Source: Planctomycetaceae bacterium (lineage in GTDB: Bacteria > Planctomycetota > Phycisphaerae > Sedimentisphaerales > Anaerohalosphaeraceae). From it: DNA of 64,000 nucleotides. Where the stretch lies: contig JAJFTK010000082.1 of NCBI GenBank assembly GCA_021372945.1, positions 33,382 through 97,381 of the forward strand, written 5' to 3'. Both the position numbers and the translations under genes were made by a program. Below the pieces are notes generated by a model. That model worked only from the letters and a program-made list of their open reading frames with translations, searched no databases and was not told the DNA's origin. Below, piece by piece: positions 1 to 9,206 of the stretch. Each line of letters begins with the position of its first letter. The first letter of the stretch is position 1.

Positions 1-662
1 TGGCGAACGATCTCCTTTGGAAGACGGAATTCCGGAATTCCATAAACCATTACGCCGCCGGGCTTATGAAAAGCCTCAAAGATGGTCACGTCATGCCCGG
101 CTCTGCGGGTATCGGCCGCCACAACAATGCCGCCGGGGCCGCAGCCGATGATCGCCACTTTTTTGCCGGTGGACGGCGCGACTTTGGGCACTTCGCCCCC
201 CTGCTTCGCCCCCAGGTCGGCCACGAATCGCTCCAGCCGGCCAATCGAGACGCTCAGGTTCACGTCCTTGAACTTCTTGCCGACCGTGCATTTTTCCTGG
301 CACTGAACCTCCTGCGGGCAGACGCGTCCGCAGACCGCCGGAAGCAGCGAGTTTTCCTTGATGATCGACAGGGCCTCCGCAAAGTCGCCCTCAGCGATGG
401 CCGCGATAAAGTCGCGGATGCGAATGCGGACGGGGCAGCCCTCCACGCATGGCGCATTCTTGCACTGCAGGCAGCGCAACGCCTCCATGCGGGCCTGAAA
501 CTCAGTAAAGCCTTCGGCGACCTCGTTCATATTCTGACGCCTTCTGACGGCATCCTGCGCCGGCATGTCCTGCGCCGGGATCTCGTAACGGTCCTTTGGC
601 TTCAGTTGGCCTTCTTTATGCTTCTTTATTAATTCTTCAAGTTTTTGAGGATCTGGGGTCAC
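1..662 (-). CDS. nfnB: NfnB, large subunit of NADH-dependent ferredoxin:NADP+ oxidoreductase (partial)
   Basis: Only the N-terminal 220 codons are inside the window; the gene runs off the left edge. The start is GTG at 662, with an upstream TAGGTGA ribosome site and an in-frame stop just before it. Residues about 60-125 carry two cysteine clusters (C64, C67, C72, C76 and C111, C115, C121, C125) as in glutamate-synthase-small-subunit-like flavoproteins that bind two [4Fe-4S] clusters. A dinucleotide-binding GCGPGG motif lies near residue 173. The fold alone would fit GltD-type proteins. The PyrK-like gene 34 bp upstream makes the electron-bifurcating NfnAB pair the best call. In that complex NfnB binds NADP(H) and ferredoxin electrons. 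Substrate assignment is inference from the pair. Confidence 0.85.
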   Translation of the reverse strand, partial: MTPDPQKLEELIKKHKEGQLKPKDRYEIPAQDMPAQDAVRRRQNMNEVAEGFTEFQARMEALRCLQCKNAPCVEGCPVRIRIRDFIAAIAEGDFAEALSIIKENSLLPAVCGRVCPQEVQCQEKCTVGKKFKDVNLSVSIGRLERFVADLGAKQGGEVPKVAPSTGKKVAIIGCGPGGIVVAADTRRAGHDVTIFEAFHKPGGVMVYGIPEFRLPKEIVR

Positions 663-696
663 TTTTGTTCACCTATTCAAACGGCTTGCAGAGGCG

Positions 697-1554
697 TTAT
701 TTGTGGTTGAGCCCGATGCGGCACGTGTGAGATCTGTATTGTTCATAGGCCTTTTGTTCGAGGGCCTTGTAGGCGTTCATGCGTTTCATCATGGCGTCAA
801 AGTTGACCTGATGGCCATCGAATTCGGGCCCATCGACGCAGACGAATTTGGTCTTGCCGGCGACCTCGACGCGGCAGCCGCCGCACATGCCGGTGCCGTC
901 CACCATGATGGTGTTGAGCGAGACCTGCGTGGGGACCTGGAACTGGCGCGTGACATCGCAGCAGAATTTCATCATGATCGTCGGTCCGATGACCACCGCC
1001 AGATCCGGCCTGGCTGCGCGGCCGCAGACTTCTTTTAAAGGCTCAGTCACCAGCGCCTTGCGTCCGTAAGAACCGTCATCGGTAACGACGAGCAGTTCAT
1101 CGCTGATCGCACGGAAATCATCTTCCAGGATCACCAGTTCTTTTGTGCGGGCGCCAAGAATGGTAATCAGCTTGTTGCCGGCCGTTTTCATGGCCGTGGC
1201 GATCGGCAGCAGCGGCGCATTGCCGATGCCGCCGCCGACGCAAACAACGGTGCCGAACTTTTCGACGTGTGTGGGCCGCCCAAGCGGGCCGGCCACGTAA
1301 CCCATGGCATCCTGCGCGTGCAGGTCAGCCATCTGAGCGGTCGCCTTACCGACCCGCTGAAAAATAAGCCTGATGGTGCCCTTTTGCGGATCGGCTCCGG
1401 CGATCGTCAAAGGAATTCGCTCTCCATGGTCCACATTTGGCGAGACGATCACAAATTGCCCCGCTTTTCGCGCTGACGCCACCAATGGAGCAAAAACGTC
1501 CATTTGAAAGACGTTTTCGGATAATTGCTTTTTACTTATGATCTTAAAAGTCAC
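697..1554 (-). CDS. nfnA: NfnA, small subunit of NADH-dependent ferredoxin:NADP+ oxidoreductase
   Basis: A 285-aa ferredoxin-reductase-type protein related to the PyrK subunit of dihydroorotate dehydrogenase. An RIPLT flavin-binding motif is at residues 46-50 and a glycine-rich VGGGIGNAPLLP NAD-binding loop starts near 106. Close to the C terminus the GTGMCGGCRV segment gives C224 and C227, followed by C239; with D219 this matches the Asp-Cys3 [2Fe-2S] site known for NfnA. It is the first gene of the nfnA-nfnB pair and has its own promoter at 1597-1625. In characterised systems the complex couples NADH and reduced ferredoxin to NADP+ reduction in the cytoplasm. Databases often call this family sulfide dehydrogenase beta subunit. 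Confidence 0.88.
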   Translation of the reverse strand: MTFKIISKKQLSENVFQMDVFAPLVASARKAGQFVIVSPNVDHGERIPLTIAGADPQKGTIRLIFQRVGKATAQMADLHAQDAMGYVAGPLGRPTHVEKFGTVVCVGGGIGNAPLLPIATAMKTAGNKLITILGARTKELVILEDDFRAISDELLVVTDDGSYGRKALVTEPLKEVCGRAARPDLAVVIGPTIMMKFCCDVTRQFQVPTQVSLNTIMVDGTGMCGGCRVEVAGKTKFVCVDGPEFDGHQVNFDAMMKRMNAYKALEQKAYEQYRSHTCRIGLNHK

Positions 1555-1596
1555 GATAATACCTTTGTGCTTGGAAAAAACAGAATTTTACCCATA

Positions 1597-1625
1597 ATTA
1601 TCTTATATTAGTATAATCTCGTCAA
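1597..1625 (-). promoter_or_regulatory. Candidate sigma-70 promoter for nfnAB
   Basis: Reading the minus strand, TTGACG (1625-1620) and GATAAT (1602-1597) are 17 bp apart. The predicted start site is about 35 bp upstream of the nfnA ATG. Seen in sequence; activity not shown. Confidence 0.6.
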
Positions 1626-1659
1626 TGCAAGCAGGTTCCACAGAAAAGGTAAAAAAGTG

Positions 1660-2661
1660 TTATTTATCAGCTTTTTGCATGGAAAAAACCCGCATAATGA
1701 GCCTTTCCATCGCAATGGGTGCTGTCGTTTGACCGCTTTTGATGCCATAATCGATACGTCCCAACTCCGCCAAAACCGAGCCGATTTGTTCCAGGGACAG
1801 GGCGTCGGCCTGGCGCAGGAAATCCTGCTTCTGGTTGTACCGAACGCCGCAGCGATCGGCGGCTGCTGCCGCGGGTGTGCCTTTGGTCACGAGGGCCTTA
1901 ACTCGGAAGAGCTTGCGAAAATGGTAGCCGAACGCGCCTACGACAGTGTAGTCGGCGTCTTTGTCCGAACTAAACATATTGTCCAGCCGGGAAACGGCGG
2001 CTCCCATATCCTGGGCGAGGATCGAATCGATGACCTGGAACGCCCCGAATACGCGGTTGTGCCCGATCAGCGATTCAATGTCCCTGGTCGTGACTGTTTT
2101 AGCAGGCGCGACAAAGATGGCCAGTTTGTCCATTTCGCGGCACAGCCGGCCGGGATCGTCGCCCACCAGTTCGACCAGGAGTCCGCTGCATGATGAGTCC
2201 AGGCGAATGCCGTACGCCTGCTGGGCATACGAGGCGACATAAGCCGGTAATTGGAACGCTTTGAAATTGCCGACTTCGAGAAGACATCCGGCGGCCTGAA
2301 CCTTTTTTGAGAAACGCAGACGTTTGTCCCAGCTCGTGACAGTCATGACCAGCACGCCGGAAGGGCTGGGGCTGTCGAGATATTTCTCGAGAGGCCCTGT
2401 GTTGTTCTTGATGAACGGCTCGGCATCTTTGATGAGAACCACGCGACGCGACGCCAGGAACGGAACCGTTCGAAGCTCATCGAGCACATCAACCACCTCG
2501 ACCGTGTCGGCCTTGGGCTCATAGAGAGCCATCGCCTTTTCTTCGGGCGAAAGCAGTTCGTTGATGCACTTATCGCATTGCTGGGCGACAAGAAACGGAT
2601 CTTCGCCGAAAATAACCAGCAAACCGGGTTGAGGCTGCGTCTTTTTCTGCTTGGCGGCCAT
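1660..2661 (-). CDS. holA: DNA polymerase III delta subunit HolA
   Basis: A 333-aa protein, normal length for the clamp-loader delta subunit that opens the sliding clamp at the replisome. The N-terminal part reads LLVIFGEDPFLV, typical of the delta-family AAA+-like fold, which has no real Walker A motif. The middle has the family pattern LVELVGDDPGRLCREMDKL (about residues 183-201), and the C-terminal helical collar domain follows. It lies 2 bp downstream of gyrA and is almost certainly co-transcribed with it, giving a replication operon. Confidence 0.9.
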   Translation of the reverse strand: MAAKQKKTQPQPGLLVIFGEDPFLVAQQCDKCINELLSPEEKAMALYEPKADTVEVVDVLDELRTVPFLASRRVVLIKDAEPFIKNNTGPLEKYLDSPSPSGVLVMTVTSWDKRLRFSKKVQAAGCLLEVGNFKAFQLPAYVASYAQQAYGIRLDSSCSGLLVELVGDDPGRLCREMDKLAIFVAPAKTVTTRDIESLIGHNRVFGAFQVIDSILAQDMGAAVSRLDNMFSSDKDADYTVVGAFGYHFRKLFRVKALVTKGTPAAAAADRCGVRYNQKQDFLRQADALSLEQIGSVLAELGRIDYGIKSGQTTAPIAMERLIMRVFSMQKADK

Positions 2662-2663
2662 GG

Positions 2664-5303
2664 TTATTGATCTTCAGCGTTATCGCCTTCGCCTGGGGAC
2701 TGCCCATTGTCATCGCCGGTTGCGTCTTCTTCGACAGGATCCGCTTCGACCTGGCGACCGGCGTCGCTTTCCGGGCGACCGCTGCCGTTGGTCTCTTCAA
2801 TCACGAGCCGTTCGGCCGCAACGAGCTTATCGCCTTCCTTGAGCGAGATCATGCGGACACCGGCAGTATTGCGCCCGATTTCGCGCACTTCTTCCAGGCC
2901 CGTCCGGACGATCATGCCATTGGCGGTGATCATCATCAGTTCGTCATCGTCATGCACAGCTTTGAGCGCGACGACCTTGCCGTTGCGATCCGTGGTTTTG
3001 ATATTGATCAGACCGATGCCGCCGCGGCTTTGCGTACGGTATTCCTCGAGCGCGCTGCGTTTGCCGTAGCCTTTCTCGCAGACCGTCAGCAGTGAGGCAT
3101 CTTTTTCGACAATGACCATGCCGACAACCTGGTCGTCGCCGCGGAGGCTGATACCGCGAACGCCCCGACTGACCCGCCCCATCGAACGCACGTCGTCCTC
3201 GTTGAAGCGGATGGACATGCCGTTGCGTGTGCCGAGGATCACCTCGTCCTTACCGCTGGTGATGGCCACGCCGATGAGCCGGTCATCGTCATCCAAATTG
3301 ATGGCGATGACGCCGTTGCTGCGCGGGTTGCCATAGGCGCTGAGCACGGTCTTCTTGACAACGCCGTTCTTCGTGGCCATGAAGAGCTGACGCTCGTCGA
3401 AGTTTCGAACGTTGATAATGGAGGTCACGTGCTCGTCCTTATCGAGATTGAGCAGGTTGACCAGGTTTCGGCCCTTGCTCTGACGCGACATCTCGGGCAC
3501 GTTATAAACCTTGAGCCAGTGGCAGATGCCGCGGCTGGTAAAGAACAGCAGGTAATCATGCGTCGAGGCGACGAACAGGTGCTGCAGAAAGTCGCCTTCC
3601 TTGGTATCGGAGCCGATGACGCCCTTGCCGCCGCGGCCCTGCTTGCGGTAGGTGTCCACCGGCATGCGTTTGGCGTAGCCGCCGTGCGTAATCGTCACGA
3701 GCGTCTCTTCCTCGGCGATGAGGTCCTCCATATCGAGCGTGTCGGCCTCGTTCATCATGATCTCGGTGCGGCGGCCGCCTTTGTACTTTTCCTTGATCTC
3801 GTAAATGTCCTCGCGGATGACGTCGAGCTGCAAGTCGCGGCTGGCCAGCAAGGCCTCGAAGCCGGCGATCTTTTCGGCCACTTCGGCGTATTCGCGGGCG
3901 AGCTTTTCGATCTCCAGGCCGGTGAGCCGCTGGAGCTGCATCGTAAGGATGGCATCGGCCTGCGGCCCGGAGAGGAAATGGTCCGCCTGCGTTCGCGTGC
4001 GGATGAACTCGGCCGGAAGCAACTGTTTAAGCGTCTCCGTCTCGGTCAGCCGGAGCGGCTTTTTCATCAGGTTCACTTTGGCCGTCGGCGCATCCGGCGA
4101 GGCCTTGACCAGATTGATGATCTCATCGATGTCGCTGACCGCCAGGATCAATCCTTCCAGTATGTGAGCGCGGTTGCGATAGCGGCGGAGCAGGTGCCTG
4201 GTGCGGCGGCGAATCACCGTCAGACGATGGTTGATGTACAGCCGAAGCATCTGCTTGATATTCAGCGTCTCGGGCCGGTTATTGACCAGGGCCACGTTAT
4301 TGACCGCAAACGTCGTCTGAAGCGGCGTGAAACGGTAGAGCTTGTTCATGACGACCGCGCTATCGGCATCTTTCTTCAATTCAATGACGATGCGCAGACC
4401 CTTGCGGTCCGATTCGTCGCGAAGGTCGGCGATCTCGTCGATCTGGCCGTTGTGCACGCATTCGGCGATCTTGGCGACGATGTTGGACTTCACGACCATG
4501 TACGGGATCTCGGTGATGATGATGCTGTCCCTGCCGCGTTTGCTGGTTTCGACATTGTACTTGCAGCGGACCCGCAAGTGTCCCCTGCCGGTGACGTAGG
4601 CGTCCATGATGCCCTTGCGGCCGCAAATGATGCCGCCAGTGGGAAAATCGGGCCCGGGCAAGCGTTCCATGATGTCCTTGAAGCCGCATTCGGGATCCTC
4701 GATCATTAAGAGCAGCGCATCGCACACCTCACCAACGTTGTGCGGCGCGATATTGGTCGCCATGCCCACGGCGATGCCGCTGGCGCCATTGACAAGAAGA
4801 TTGGGGAACTTGGAGGGCAGGACGCGCGGCTCCTGCCGCGTTTCATCATAGTTGGGAACAAAGTCAACCGTGTCCAGTTTCAGATCTTCCAGCATATCCA
4901 TCGCCGCCTGGGTCATGCGGGCCTCGGTGTACCGCATGGCCGCCGGGGGGTCGGCGTCGATGCTGCCGAAATTGCCCTGCGGATCGACCAGTGTCACGCG
5001 CATATTCCAATCCTGCGCCAGCCGCACCAGCGTGCCGTAGGTCGCCTGATCGCCGTGCGGGTGATAGTTGCCGCTTGTATCGCCGACGATCTTGGCGCAT
5101 TTTCTGTGCTTGGAGCGCGGCCCCAGGTTCAGGTCGTTCATGGCCACCAGGATGCGCCGCTGCGAGGGCTTTAGCCCATCGCGGACATCGGGCAATGCGC
5201 GGGCAACGATGACGCTCATGGCGTAATTCAGATACGAATTCTTGAGCTCGTCAAGGATCGGCATCTGTTCAAAATGTTCAGACTGATTCGTCGTTTCTTC
5301 CAT
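2664..5303 (-). CDS. gyrA: DNA gyrase subunit A
   Basis: An 879-aa breakage-reunion subunit of gyrase. The catalytic tyrosine is Y125 in [10 protein letters not shown]. The GyrA box QGRGGKG is at 555-561, which marks it as gyrase rather than topoisomerase IV. Six beta-pinwheel blades follow, ending in an acidic Asp/Glu-rich tail. In the quinolone region the segment [10 protein letters not shown] (81-90) has Q86 and G90 where E. coli has S83 and D87, so both classic quinolone-contact residues are replaced. A near-consensus promoter is at 5380-5408, and holA follows 2 bp after the stop. Confidence 0.97.
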   Translation of the reverse strand: MEETTNQSEHFEQMPILDELKNSYLNYAMSVIVARALPDVRDGLKPSQRRILVAMNDLNLGPRSKHRKCAKIVGDTSGNYHPHGDQATYGTLVRLAQDWNMRVTLVDPQGNFGSIDADPPAAMRYTEARMTQAAMDMLEDLKLDTVDFVPNYDETRQEPRVLPSKFPNLLVNGASGIAVGMATNIAPHNVGEVCDALLLMIEDPECGFKDIMERLPGPDFPTGGIICGRKGIMDAYVTGRGHLRVRCKYNVETSKRGRDSIIITEIPYMVVKSNIVAKIAECVHNGQIDEIADLRDESDRKGLRIVIELKKDADSAVVMNKLYRFTPLQTTFAVNNVALVNNRPETLNIKQMLRLYINHRLTVIRRRTRHLLRRYRNRAHILEGLILAVSDIDEIINLVKASPDAPTAKVNLMKKPLRLTETETLKQLLPAEFIRTRTQADHFLSGPQADAILTMQLQRLTGLEIEKLAREYAEVAEKIAGFEALLASRDLQLDVIREDIYEIKEKYKGGRRTEIMMNEADTLDMEDLIAEEETLVTITHGGYAKRMPVDTYRKQGRGGKGVIGSDTKEGDFLQHLFVASTHDYLLFFTSRGICHWLKVYNVPEMSRQSKGRNLVNLLNLDKDEHVTSIINVRNFDERQLFMATKNGVVKKTVLSAYGNPRSNGVIAINLDDDDRLIGVAITSGKDEVILGTRNGMSIRFNEDDVRSMGRVSRGVRGISLRGDDQVVGMVIVEKDASLLTVCEKGYGKRSALEEYRTQSRGGIGLINIKTTDRNGKVVALKAVHDDDELMMITANGMIVRTGLEEVREIGRNTAGVRMISLKEGDKLVAAERLVIEETNGSGRPESDAGRQVEADPVEEDATGDDNGQSPGEGDNAEDQ

Positions 5304-5379
5304 ATAAGAATACCCAAAGATAAGTTCTGAGAAAGGGCCGTTGGAGGCCCTCGAAAATTGCTACAAAAAAGAATGATTT

Positions 5380-5408
5380 ATTGTATGCGCCGCCGGTAAC
5401 ATTGTCAA
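5380..5408 (-). promoter_or_regulatory. Candidate sigma-70 promoter for gyrA-holA
   Basis: On the minus strand, TTGACA (5408-5403), a 17-bp spacer and TACAAT (5385-5380) form an almost perfect sigma-70 promoter. It lies in the 208-bp gap upstream of gyrA and gives a leader of about 70 nt. Confidence 0.75.
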
Positions 5409-5511
5409 ACAATCTTCCTCGTAAAACATAAGAAAAATGCGAATTTTGACGGTTTTCTGCGGGTTTACAGCAGTGATTTGCCGGGTGGGAACGCAAGCGT
5501 CGCGTGTGATG

Positions 5512-7005
5512 CTAATACTCCTCCTGGGAGCCTCCGTAGATGACCTTGAGATTATTAAAATTCGGCACCATGGACGGCAGGCGAGGGGTCAGACAAAAGG
5601 CCTGCGACCAGTAGATCATGACGGCTTTTCCCATCATATAGTCCTTCGGCACCACCCCTTTGTCATAGGTGCTGCCGTTGTTGCCGATCCCTTCGATCGA
5701 CCACATGCGGCTGTCAAGGCTGTTATTGCTGTTGTCGCCGCAGACAAAGAACTGGTCCTTTTTCAGGGTAAAGGGCTTATCCTCGGTCGCGCGCTCGGCG
5801 AATCCTTCCCTGCCAAGGTAATAGGTATCCCGATACAGGGCCACGTGACGCAGTTCGGTTTCGCCCTCGGCAAAGATCCTGACGGCCGGCGGCTGCGATT
5901 GGACATTGGGCTGGGAAGGCGTCTCGGGATCGCGGGTCAGATCATAAGCGGCCCTCCGGGAGCCCCATCGCAAAATCAACTCCTCATCGACATCCGCAAA
6001 TTCAAATCGCTCCATTTGGCCGCGTTTTGGCGCCTTTGAAAGCACACGGCGCAATTCCTGGACGGTCCCATCGGGGGCGGTCCTCTCAAAGACCATTGCC
6101 CCTTCCTCGTCAACGTATCCCGAATATAGGACGCCGGATTTCTCAAGCGATGCCCCGACGAGGGTCCGCGGTCCCTTGAATGCCGCGTAGAATGAAATCA
6201 TCAGGTCGCTCACCATGGGCTTGCCGGTATATTCGTTCTCTTCGTTGTAGCTGTAGATGGCCCTAAAATCGTTCGGATTATTCGTTTGATAGATCATGCA
6301 GTGCCGTTTGCCCGAATCATCGTTGAGGGTTGAAACATCATTGATCTGCCAGCCGGAACCCTCTTCGTTCACGAAGCCGGCATTCGGCAGCGCGTCGGCT
6401 CCGTTGGGCGTATCGGACGGGTCTGCCGTTTCAGCGTTCTTCGGCGGGCGATAATCCTGCAGGTAAACCGGCATCCAAAGTTCTTCTTGGACCCGGCGGG
6501 GCTTGCGGGCGATGACGCCATTGATATAGATGTCGCCATGGCTGATCTGCACTGTTTCATTGGGCAAGCCGATGAGCCGCTTGATGAAGTTATCGCGCGG
6601 ATTAGTGGGGTTTTTGAAAACCACGACATCCCAGCGGTTCGGCATGAAGAACTGGTAAATGGACTTGAGAACAAAGATGCGGTCGCCGTTCTTCATCCGG
6701 CCCACGGCCTGCGGGGGCAGCCTGTGATCACACGACGGGCATTTGGCCCGGGTTACGGTCAGTGATTCGCTTCCCACGTCGAACGAGTACCCGCAGCGCG
6801 GGCAGCGCAGGGGAAAGTGGTCCCCGCGGAGCGTCTGGGCCATGCTGCCGGTCGGAATCTGAAAGGCCTGCATGGCAAACCCCTGGAACAGCAGGGCCAG
6901 GATGAAGGCCACCAGCAGCCATTCAAAAAGGGTCACCGCACTCTCGACGGCACGACGGTGCCGGTGCGCGAAAGTGCTGAAGGTCTGGGCTTGTGATTCG
7001 TCCAT
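5512..7005 (-). CDS. lepB: Signal peptidase I, large form with zinc ribbon and insert domain (second of tandem pair)
   Basis: A 497-aa S26A signal peptidase that would cleave Sec/Tat signal peptides on the outer face of the inner membrane. One N-terminal membrane helix (about 28-46) precedes the catalytic serine S54 in IPTGSMAQTL; the catalytic lysine is K142 in NFIKRLIGLP. The conserved GDNSNNSLDSR box is near 423-433. Between box B and the lysine there is a zinc-ribbon-like insert with C68, C71, C89 and C92. A further insert of over 200 residues (about 160-415) has a beta-rich look, perhaps lectin-like. The protein is about 200 residues longer than classical LepB. It lies 16 bp downstream of a paralogue. 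Confidence 0.9.
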   Translation of the reverse strand: MDESQAQTFSTFAHRHRRAVESAVTLFEWLLVAFILALLFQGFAMQAFQIPTGSMAQTLRGDHFPLRCPRCGYSFDVGSESLTVTRAKCPSCDHRLPPQAVGRMKNGDRIFVLKSIYQFFMPNRWDVVVFKNPTNPRDNFIKRLIGLPNETVQISHGDIYINGVIARKPRRVQEELWMPVYLQDYRPPKNAETADPSDTPNGADALPNAGFVNEEGSGWQINDVSTLNDDSGKRHCMIYQTNNPNDFRAIYSYNEENEYTGKPMVSDLMISFYAAFKGPRTLVGASLEKSGVLYSGYVDEEGAMVFERTAPDGTVQELRRVLSKAPKRGQMERFEFADVDEELILRWGSRRAAYDLTRDPETPSQPNVQSQPPAVRIFAEGETELRHVALYRDTYYLGREGFAERATEDKPFTLKKDQFFVCGDNSNNSLDSRMWSIEGIGNNGSTYDKGVVPKDYMMGKAVMIYWSQAFCLTPRLPSMVPNFNNLKVIYGGSQEEY

Positions 7006-7021
7006 AAATCGGTCTATCGGG

Positions 7022-8590
7022 CTATCTGCGGCCGCCGTAAATAACTTTCATGCCGTCCACGTAGGGAATCCAGCGAATCGGCTCAGTACCCAGGCGGTAG
7101 GCGCCGGGCCAATGCACAAAGAACGCCTTGCCCACCAGGTAATCCCGGGGAACAATTCCCGGCCTGTAGGGTTCCACGCCGGGGTTGGCGATGCCGGGGG
7201 TGTTCCAAAATCGCGAGTCGAAGCTGGCCGGGCTGTTATCGCCGCAGGCAAAGAACTCGCCGTCTTTGAGCACCATCGGGTTTTCTTGCGTGCCTCGCAA
7301 AACACCGCGCCCGTAGGTATCTACCAAGGTGTAGTGAATATCGCGATACAGAGCAATGTGCGTCAATTTCAGATTACCGCGGCCGAGGATCTGGACTTCG
7401 GGGCGGCTCGTGCGATCCATCCCCTTCAGGTCAATGCCGGTTCCGAGGTCATAGACCAGCCGCGATGAGCCATATTCGAGAATGATCTGCTGGTCGAGCG
7501 CCGCCATCCGCAGACGAGTGCTCTTGTGCAGATCGGAAACCCTTGCCTTGCCGCTGACAAGCTGCTGCGGCTCTTGGCCGCCAAGGCTGACGATCTCCAT
7601 GGAGCCGTCGGCGCCAACCCAGCCCTGGTAGCTAATGCCGTACTTACGAATTTGGACACCCGCCGAGCCATCCTGCATTTGCAGATAATACTGCATCATC
7701 AGGTCGCTGGCGACCGGCATATTGCCGTATCCCGCCGGATCATCGTAGGCATAGGTTGCCAAAAAGCCGGTGCCAATCTTATCATTGTACAGGATCCGCT
7801 GAATCTGCCCACCCGGATCACTGAGTTGAAAAACCGACCCGTTTGCGGCGGCAATATCCCAGGCGGAGTCTTCAAGCCTTTCAAATGGCGTACGCCAGCT
7901 TTGTCCGAAAAATCCCTTCTCCTGCGGGCCGGCGGGCTGATGGTCATTGTTATACAGCAGCATCCAGAGTTCTTCTTGTGCCTTATCCGGTTTTCGGGCG
8001 ATTTGGCCGTTGATGAAGACATCGCCGTCGATGAGCTGAACTGTCTCGCCCGGCAGGCCGATGCAGCGTTTAATGTAATTGATGGCCGGACCCACGGGGT
8101 TCTTAAAAACGATGACATCCCAGCGTTTGGGCTGGAAGAACTGGTAAATGCTCTTTAGAACGAAGATCTGGTCGCCTTTGAAGACCGTCTGTTTCTGCGC
8201 GGGCACGGGCTTGCCGTCCTTGAAAACAATATACTCGCCGGTATAAAGGCGCTGAGCGTTTTGCTCGGCGTACTTGCAGCTTGGGCAAACCGGCGAACGG
8301 GGCTGAATCGGCAGCTTGGCCGACGGCGTGTAAGTATCGGCAAAGCCGTAAACCCTGGAGATGAAATCGTAGTCATACCGCCAGCCGCACTGGGCACAGC
8401 GGATCCTGAAATGAGCGCCTCGGAGCGTTTCGGCCATGCTGCCGGTGGGGATGCGATAGACCTGCATGACGAAGATGATGAAGACCAGCGTTCCGGCGAA
8501 CGCGGTGATCAGCCATTCGGCCGTATGGTAAAGACCATCGACCCGGCTGTTGCCGCTCAATATCTGATTTTGCTTTTGGGATTTATCCAT
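7022..8590 (-). CDS. lepB: Signal peptidase I, large form with zinc ribbon and insert domain (first of tandem pair)
   Basis: A 522-aa paralogue of the next gene, with the same architecture: one N-terminal membrane helix (about 25-44), catalytic S51 in RIPTGSMAET and catalytic K174 in NYIKRCIGLP. The four-cysteine insert (C65, C68, C102, C105) is longer here. A large beta-rich insert precedes the C-terminal GDNSPASFDSR box. Both copies keep the Ser-Lys dyad, so both should be active. They diverge strongly in the insert, which suggests different substrates or partners. The promoter at 8605-8633 would leave only about 8 nt before this ATG, and no Shine-Dalgarno site is visible. Confidence 0.9.
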   Translation of the reverse strand: MDKSQKQNQILSGNSRVDGLYHTAEWLITAFAGTLVFIIFVMQVYRIPTGSMAETLRGAHFRIRCAQCGWRYDYDFISRVYGFADTYTPSAKLPIQPRSPVCPSCKYAEQNAQRLYTGEYIVFKDGKPVPAQKQTVFKGDQIFVLKSIYQFFQPKRWDVIVFKNPVGPAINYIKRCIGLPGETVQLIDGDVFINGQIARKPDKAQEELWMLLYNNDHQPAGPQEKGFFGQSWRTPFERLEDSAWDIAAANGSVFQLSDPGGQIQRILYNDKIGTGFLATYAYDDPAGYGNMPVASDLMMQYYLQMQDGSAGVQIRKYGISYQGWVGADGSMEIVSLGGQEPQQLVSGKARVSDLHKSTRLRMAALDQQIILEYGSSRLVYDLGTGIDLKGMDRTSRPEVQILGRGNLKLTHIALYRDIHYTLVDTYGRGVLRGTQENPMVLKDGEFFACGDNSPASFDSRFWNTPGIANPGVEPYRPGIVPRDYLVGKAFFVHWPGAYRLGTEPIRWIPYVDGMKVIYGGRR

Positions 8591-8604
8591 GGTATAAAAC
8601 TTAC

Positions 8605-8633
8605 ATTATGGCCAATTGTTCGGATATAGTCAA
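8605..8633 (-). promoter_or_regulatory. Candidate promoter for the signal peptidase pair
   Basis: On the minus strand, TTGACT (8633-8628), 17 bp and CATAAT (8610-8605). The predicted transcript would start about 8 nt before the ATG at 8590, so the mRNA would be nearly leaderless. Confidence 0.6.
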
Positions 8634-8728
8634 GCAGATAGCGGCTAATAAGAAGCGGCCCGAATCTCTCCACATTCTTATCGAAAAAGTGGACGTTCAA
8701 GAATTTAAAAAAACCGTAAGAAAAAATC

Positions 8729-8757
8729 TTGAAGCTTCGAAGTCTTTGCTGTATAGT
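8729..8757 (+). promoter_or_regulatory. Candidate promoter for the HU gene
   Basis: TTGAAG (8729-8734), 17 bp and TATAGT (8752-8757), in the divergent gap between lepB and hup. The predicted leader is about 70 nt. Confidence 0.65.
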
Positions 8758-8836
8758 ACTTTGCGTATGAATCTTGCGAGATTTTCTGGGAATCGTCTTT
8801 CAGGAGATTAACATTAAAAGGCCAAGAGGGTAGCAA

Positions 8837-9151
8837 ATGTCAACAATCACAAAGAAAGAACTAATTGACAGGATTTCTGAGCTCACCCAAGCCAAGCGCG
8901 TGGTTGTCAAACGCATTGTGCAGCATTTTCTGGATGAGATCATTGTTGAGTTAGCATCCGACAACCGCCTGGAGTTCCGTGATTTCGGCGTATTTGAGAC
9001 GCGGACCCGGACGTCGCGCGTTGCCCAAAACCCAAAGACCCTTGAGCGGGTCGAGGTTCCGTGCAAGCGCAGCGTCAAGTTCAAGATGGGACGGCAAATG
9101 AAAGACAAGCTGGGTGACAAAGTCTCTATCATAAAGGAAAATCTGCGTTGA
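8837..9151 (+). CDS. hup: HU/IHF-family nucleoid protein
   Basis: A 104-aa protein covering the whole HU/IHF fold. N-terminal helices (TKKELIDRISELTQ) lead into the beta-arm, which carries RVAQNPKTLERVEVP, the position of the DNA-intercalating proline in the RNPKTGE consensus. The C-terminal helix ends in a basic region. It probably works as a homodimer that bends DNA. The arm is closer to IHF than to classic HU (residues NPKT), so sequence specificity cannot be judged. GAGGGTAGCAAATG gives a good ribosome site. It is first in a short plus-strand group with a cold-shock gene. Confidence 0.9.
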   Translation: MSTITKKELIDRISELTQAKRVVVKRIVQHFLDEIIVELASDNRLEFRDFGVFETRTRTSRVAQNPKTLERVEVPCKRSVKFKMGRQMKDKLGDKVSIIKENLR

Positions 9152-9206
9152 TTCGGCAGCGGCATACGCCGGTCAACCGGAAAAGACAGTGAAAGGCAGT
9201 TGTGAA

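Noticed and set aside
697-1554. PyrK of dihydroorotate dehydrogenase
   Set aside because: No pyrD adjacent; the downstream GltD-like partner fits NfnAB instead.
5278-5496. 72-codon minus-strand frame upstream of gyrA
   Set aside because: It contains the gyrA promoter and overlaps the gyrA start; composition is not protein-like.
8608-8811. 67-codon plus-strand frame between lepB and hup
   Set aside because: It covers both divergent promoters, has no ribosome site and its translation resembles no known family.
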